Positions 41,701 to 42,467 of a stretch of 42,467 nt of DNA are shown here, one piece after another. The notes below the pieces were generated by a model. The model saw nothing but the letters and a program-made list of their open reading frames with translations, did no database searches and was not told the origin of the DNA. The DNA is from Chara braunii (taxonomy: Eukaryota; Streptophyta; Charophyceae; Charales; Characeae). Positions within the stretch are counted from its first letter, which is position 1. Each line of letters begins with the position of its first letter. The position numbers and the translations under genes were made by a program. The stretch covers positions 443,990 to 486,456 of the forward strand of contig BFEA01000183.1 of NCBI GenBank assembly GCA_003427395.1, given 5' to 3'.

Positions 41701-42171
41701 AGCGCCCCCTCCCCCTTGACTATGGAGCTCACCTGCCGTCGACATGAGTGCTTGCCTTCATCCTGTAATGTGTGCGTTCGTCTGCAAGCGGGAGCACGGG
41801 GAATCCACCAGGTAAGTTGCTTTCTCACTCTTTTTCCCTCCTCTTCTTCTTCTTCTTCTTCTTCTTCTTCTTCTTCTCTCCGTCTTCTTCGCATTTTCTC
41901 CCCTCCTTTGCGCGGTGTTCTCCTGTCTTCCCACATCCTCCTTCTACTTTCGTGCGGTTCTCCTCCTGCCACCACCATGCTACCTCTCCGCTGCTCCCCG
42001 CATGCTATCTCCCCTACTCCCCACGCTATCTCCTTTGCTCCCTGTTCCTTCACCGGTCGCCTCACTCACGAGGTAATCAACTCTTCTATAGCGGCGCTCT
42101 CCTTCCCCTTCTACCTTCTCTTCTTCTCCGTGCCCTCTCCGCCAGCCTCAGCAGCAGTAAGCTTTGAATGT
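41701..42171 (+). other. Exon-like end with GTAAGT, then TTC-rich DNA
   Basis: The sequence before 'ccaccag|gtaagt' (GT at 41812) is open from an ATG at 41722. It is followed by (TTC)n 41840-41877 and the phrase 'ctccgctgctccccgc', repeated from 29250-29280. The longer plus frames read through the donor into Ser/Phe repeats and are not genes. Confidence 0.4.
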
Positions 42172-42196
42172 ACCCGGTCTCGATTTGCGACCGGGT
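42172..42196. repeat. 8-bp inverted repeat
   Basis: acccggtc / gaccgggt around a 9-bp loop. Confidence 0.75.
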
Positions 42197-42334
42197 TCAT
42201 TCAATTCTTGCTTTGAGCTTTCTCTATTCTATTCTTTCGGCTCCTCCGCTCTTCCTCTCTCCTACTTATACAGTCACACACTCACACACACACACACCTC
42301 AATATGATTGTGGACCCGATTCGCAGAACCGCTC

Positions 42335-42400
<66 letters not shown>

Positions 42401-42467
42401 TCATGCATGTTCAGTGGCCGGTTTCATGTGTCCAGATCGTGGCAACGGGAGCTCGAAGCGCGAAAAT
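42197..42467. repeat. CA and CT microsatellites near the window end
   Basis: (CA)n at about 42274-42297 and (CT)n at 42338-42395, then unrecognised sequence to the window end. Confidence 0.9.

Overview
The window looks like intergenic, repeat-dominated nuclear DNA from a large green-lineage genome. I see no intact protein-coding gene. Three observations point to a plant or streptophyte alga. There is an interstitial TTTAGGG telomere-type run near 37.87 kb. A Ty3/gypsy-style primer-binding site lies beside a TG LTR edge near 35.02 kb. A nuclear fragment of the mitochondrial atp1 gene lies near 18.4 kb. Overall style (long GA/CT, TAA and TTC microsatellites, many diverged retroelements, one gap of Ns) would fit a charophyte such as Chara, but that name is an inference from memory of similar gag-like text, not a demonstrated match.

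Region by region. 0-3.5 kb: a 25-G homopolymer, then a diverged tandem duplication of about 870 bp. 3.55-15.23 kb: a large two-copy segmental tandem repeat (3552-8611 and 8612-15229). Each copy holds, in the same order, a TATA-bearing LTR-like block, 157-176-bp tandem repeats, a conserved 'ggcg...ccgaaacaggc' block, a 54-bp minisatellite, a TG...CA element of about 1.1 kb, a GA microsatellite and a shared tail. The internal arrays have expanded differently in the two copies. 15.2-17.1 kb: a possible tRNA-derived SINE and a 305-bp-offset direct repeat. 17.3-18.0 kb: the C-terminal part of a hAT transposase, frameshifted, minus strand. 18.3-18.54 kb: the atp1 NUMT. 18.6-24.3 kb: AT-rich and pyrimidine-rich DNA with a decayed acidic, NQ-repeat reading frame and inverted repeats. 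24.0-24.9 kb: a G-rich tract interrupted by 192 Ns.

24.94-25.98 kb: a decayed coiled-coil gag-like frame on the plus strand, followed directly by a third, inverted copy of the TG...CA element (25992-27049). 27.1-28.63 kb: a GA tract and a clean satellite of about 92 bp in about 14 copies. 28.6-30.2 kb: TTC/pyrimidine DNA, an A-rich tract and a tRNA-like B box. 30.3-35.03 kb: a heavily decayed LTR retroelement on the minus strand, with LTR edge, PBS, gag start and a zinc-knuckle remnant; most of its in-frame stops look like C-to-T changes. 36.76-37.56 kb: a higher-order array built from inverted GATA motifs. 37.9-42.47 kb: TG-rich and microsatellite DNA carrying repeated exon-like modules that end in consensus GT(A/T)AGT-type splice donors.

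The contents do not form a pathway. They record transposable-element insertion, tandem amplification, organelle-DNA transfer and mutational decay. The items most worth following are the segmental LTR-like tandem repeat, the GATA-palindrome higher-order array, the exon-like repeated modules at 40.6-41.2 kb and the atp1 NUMT.
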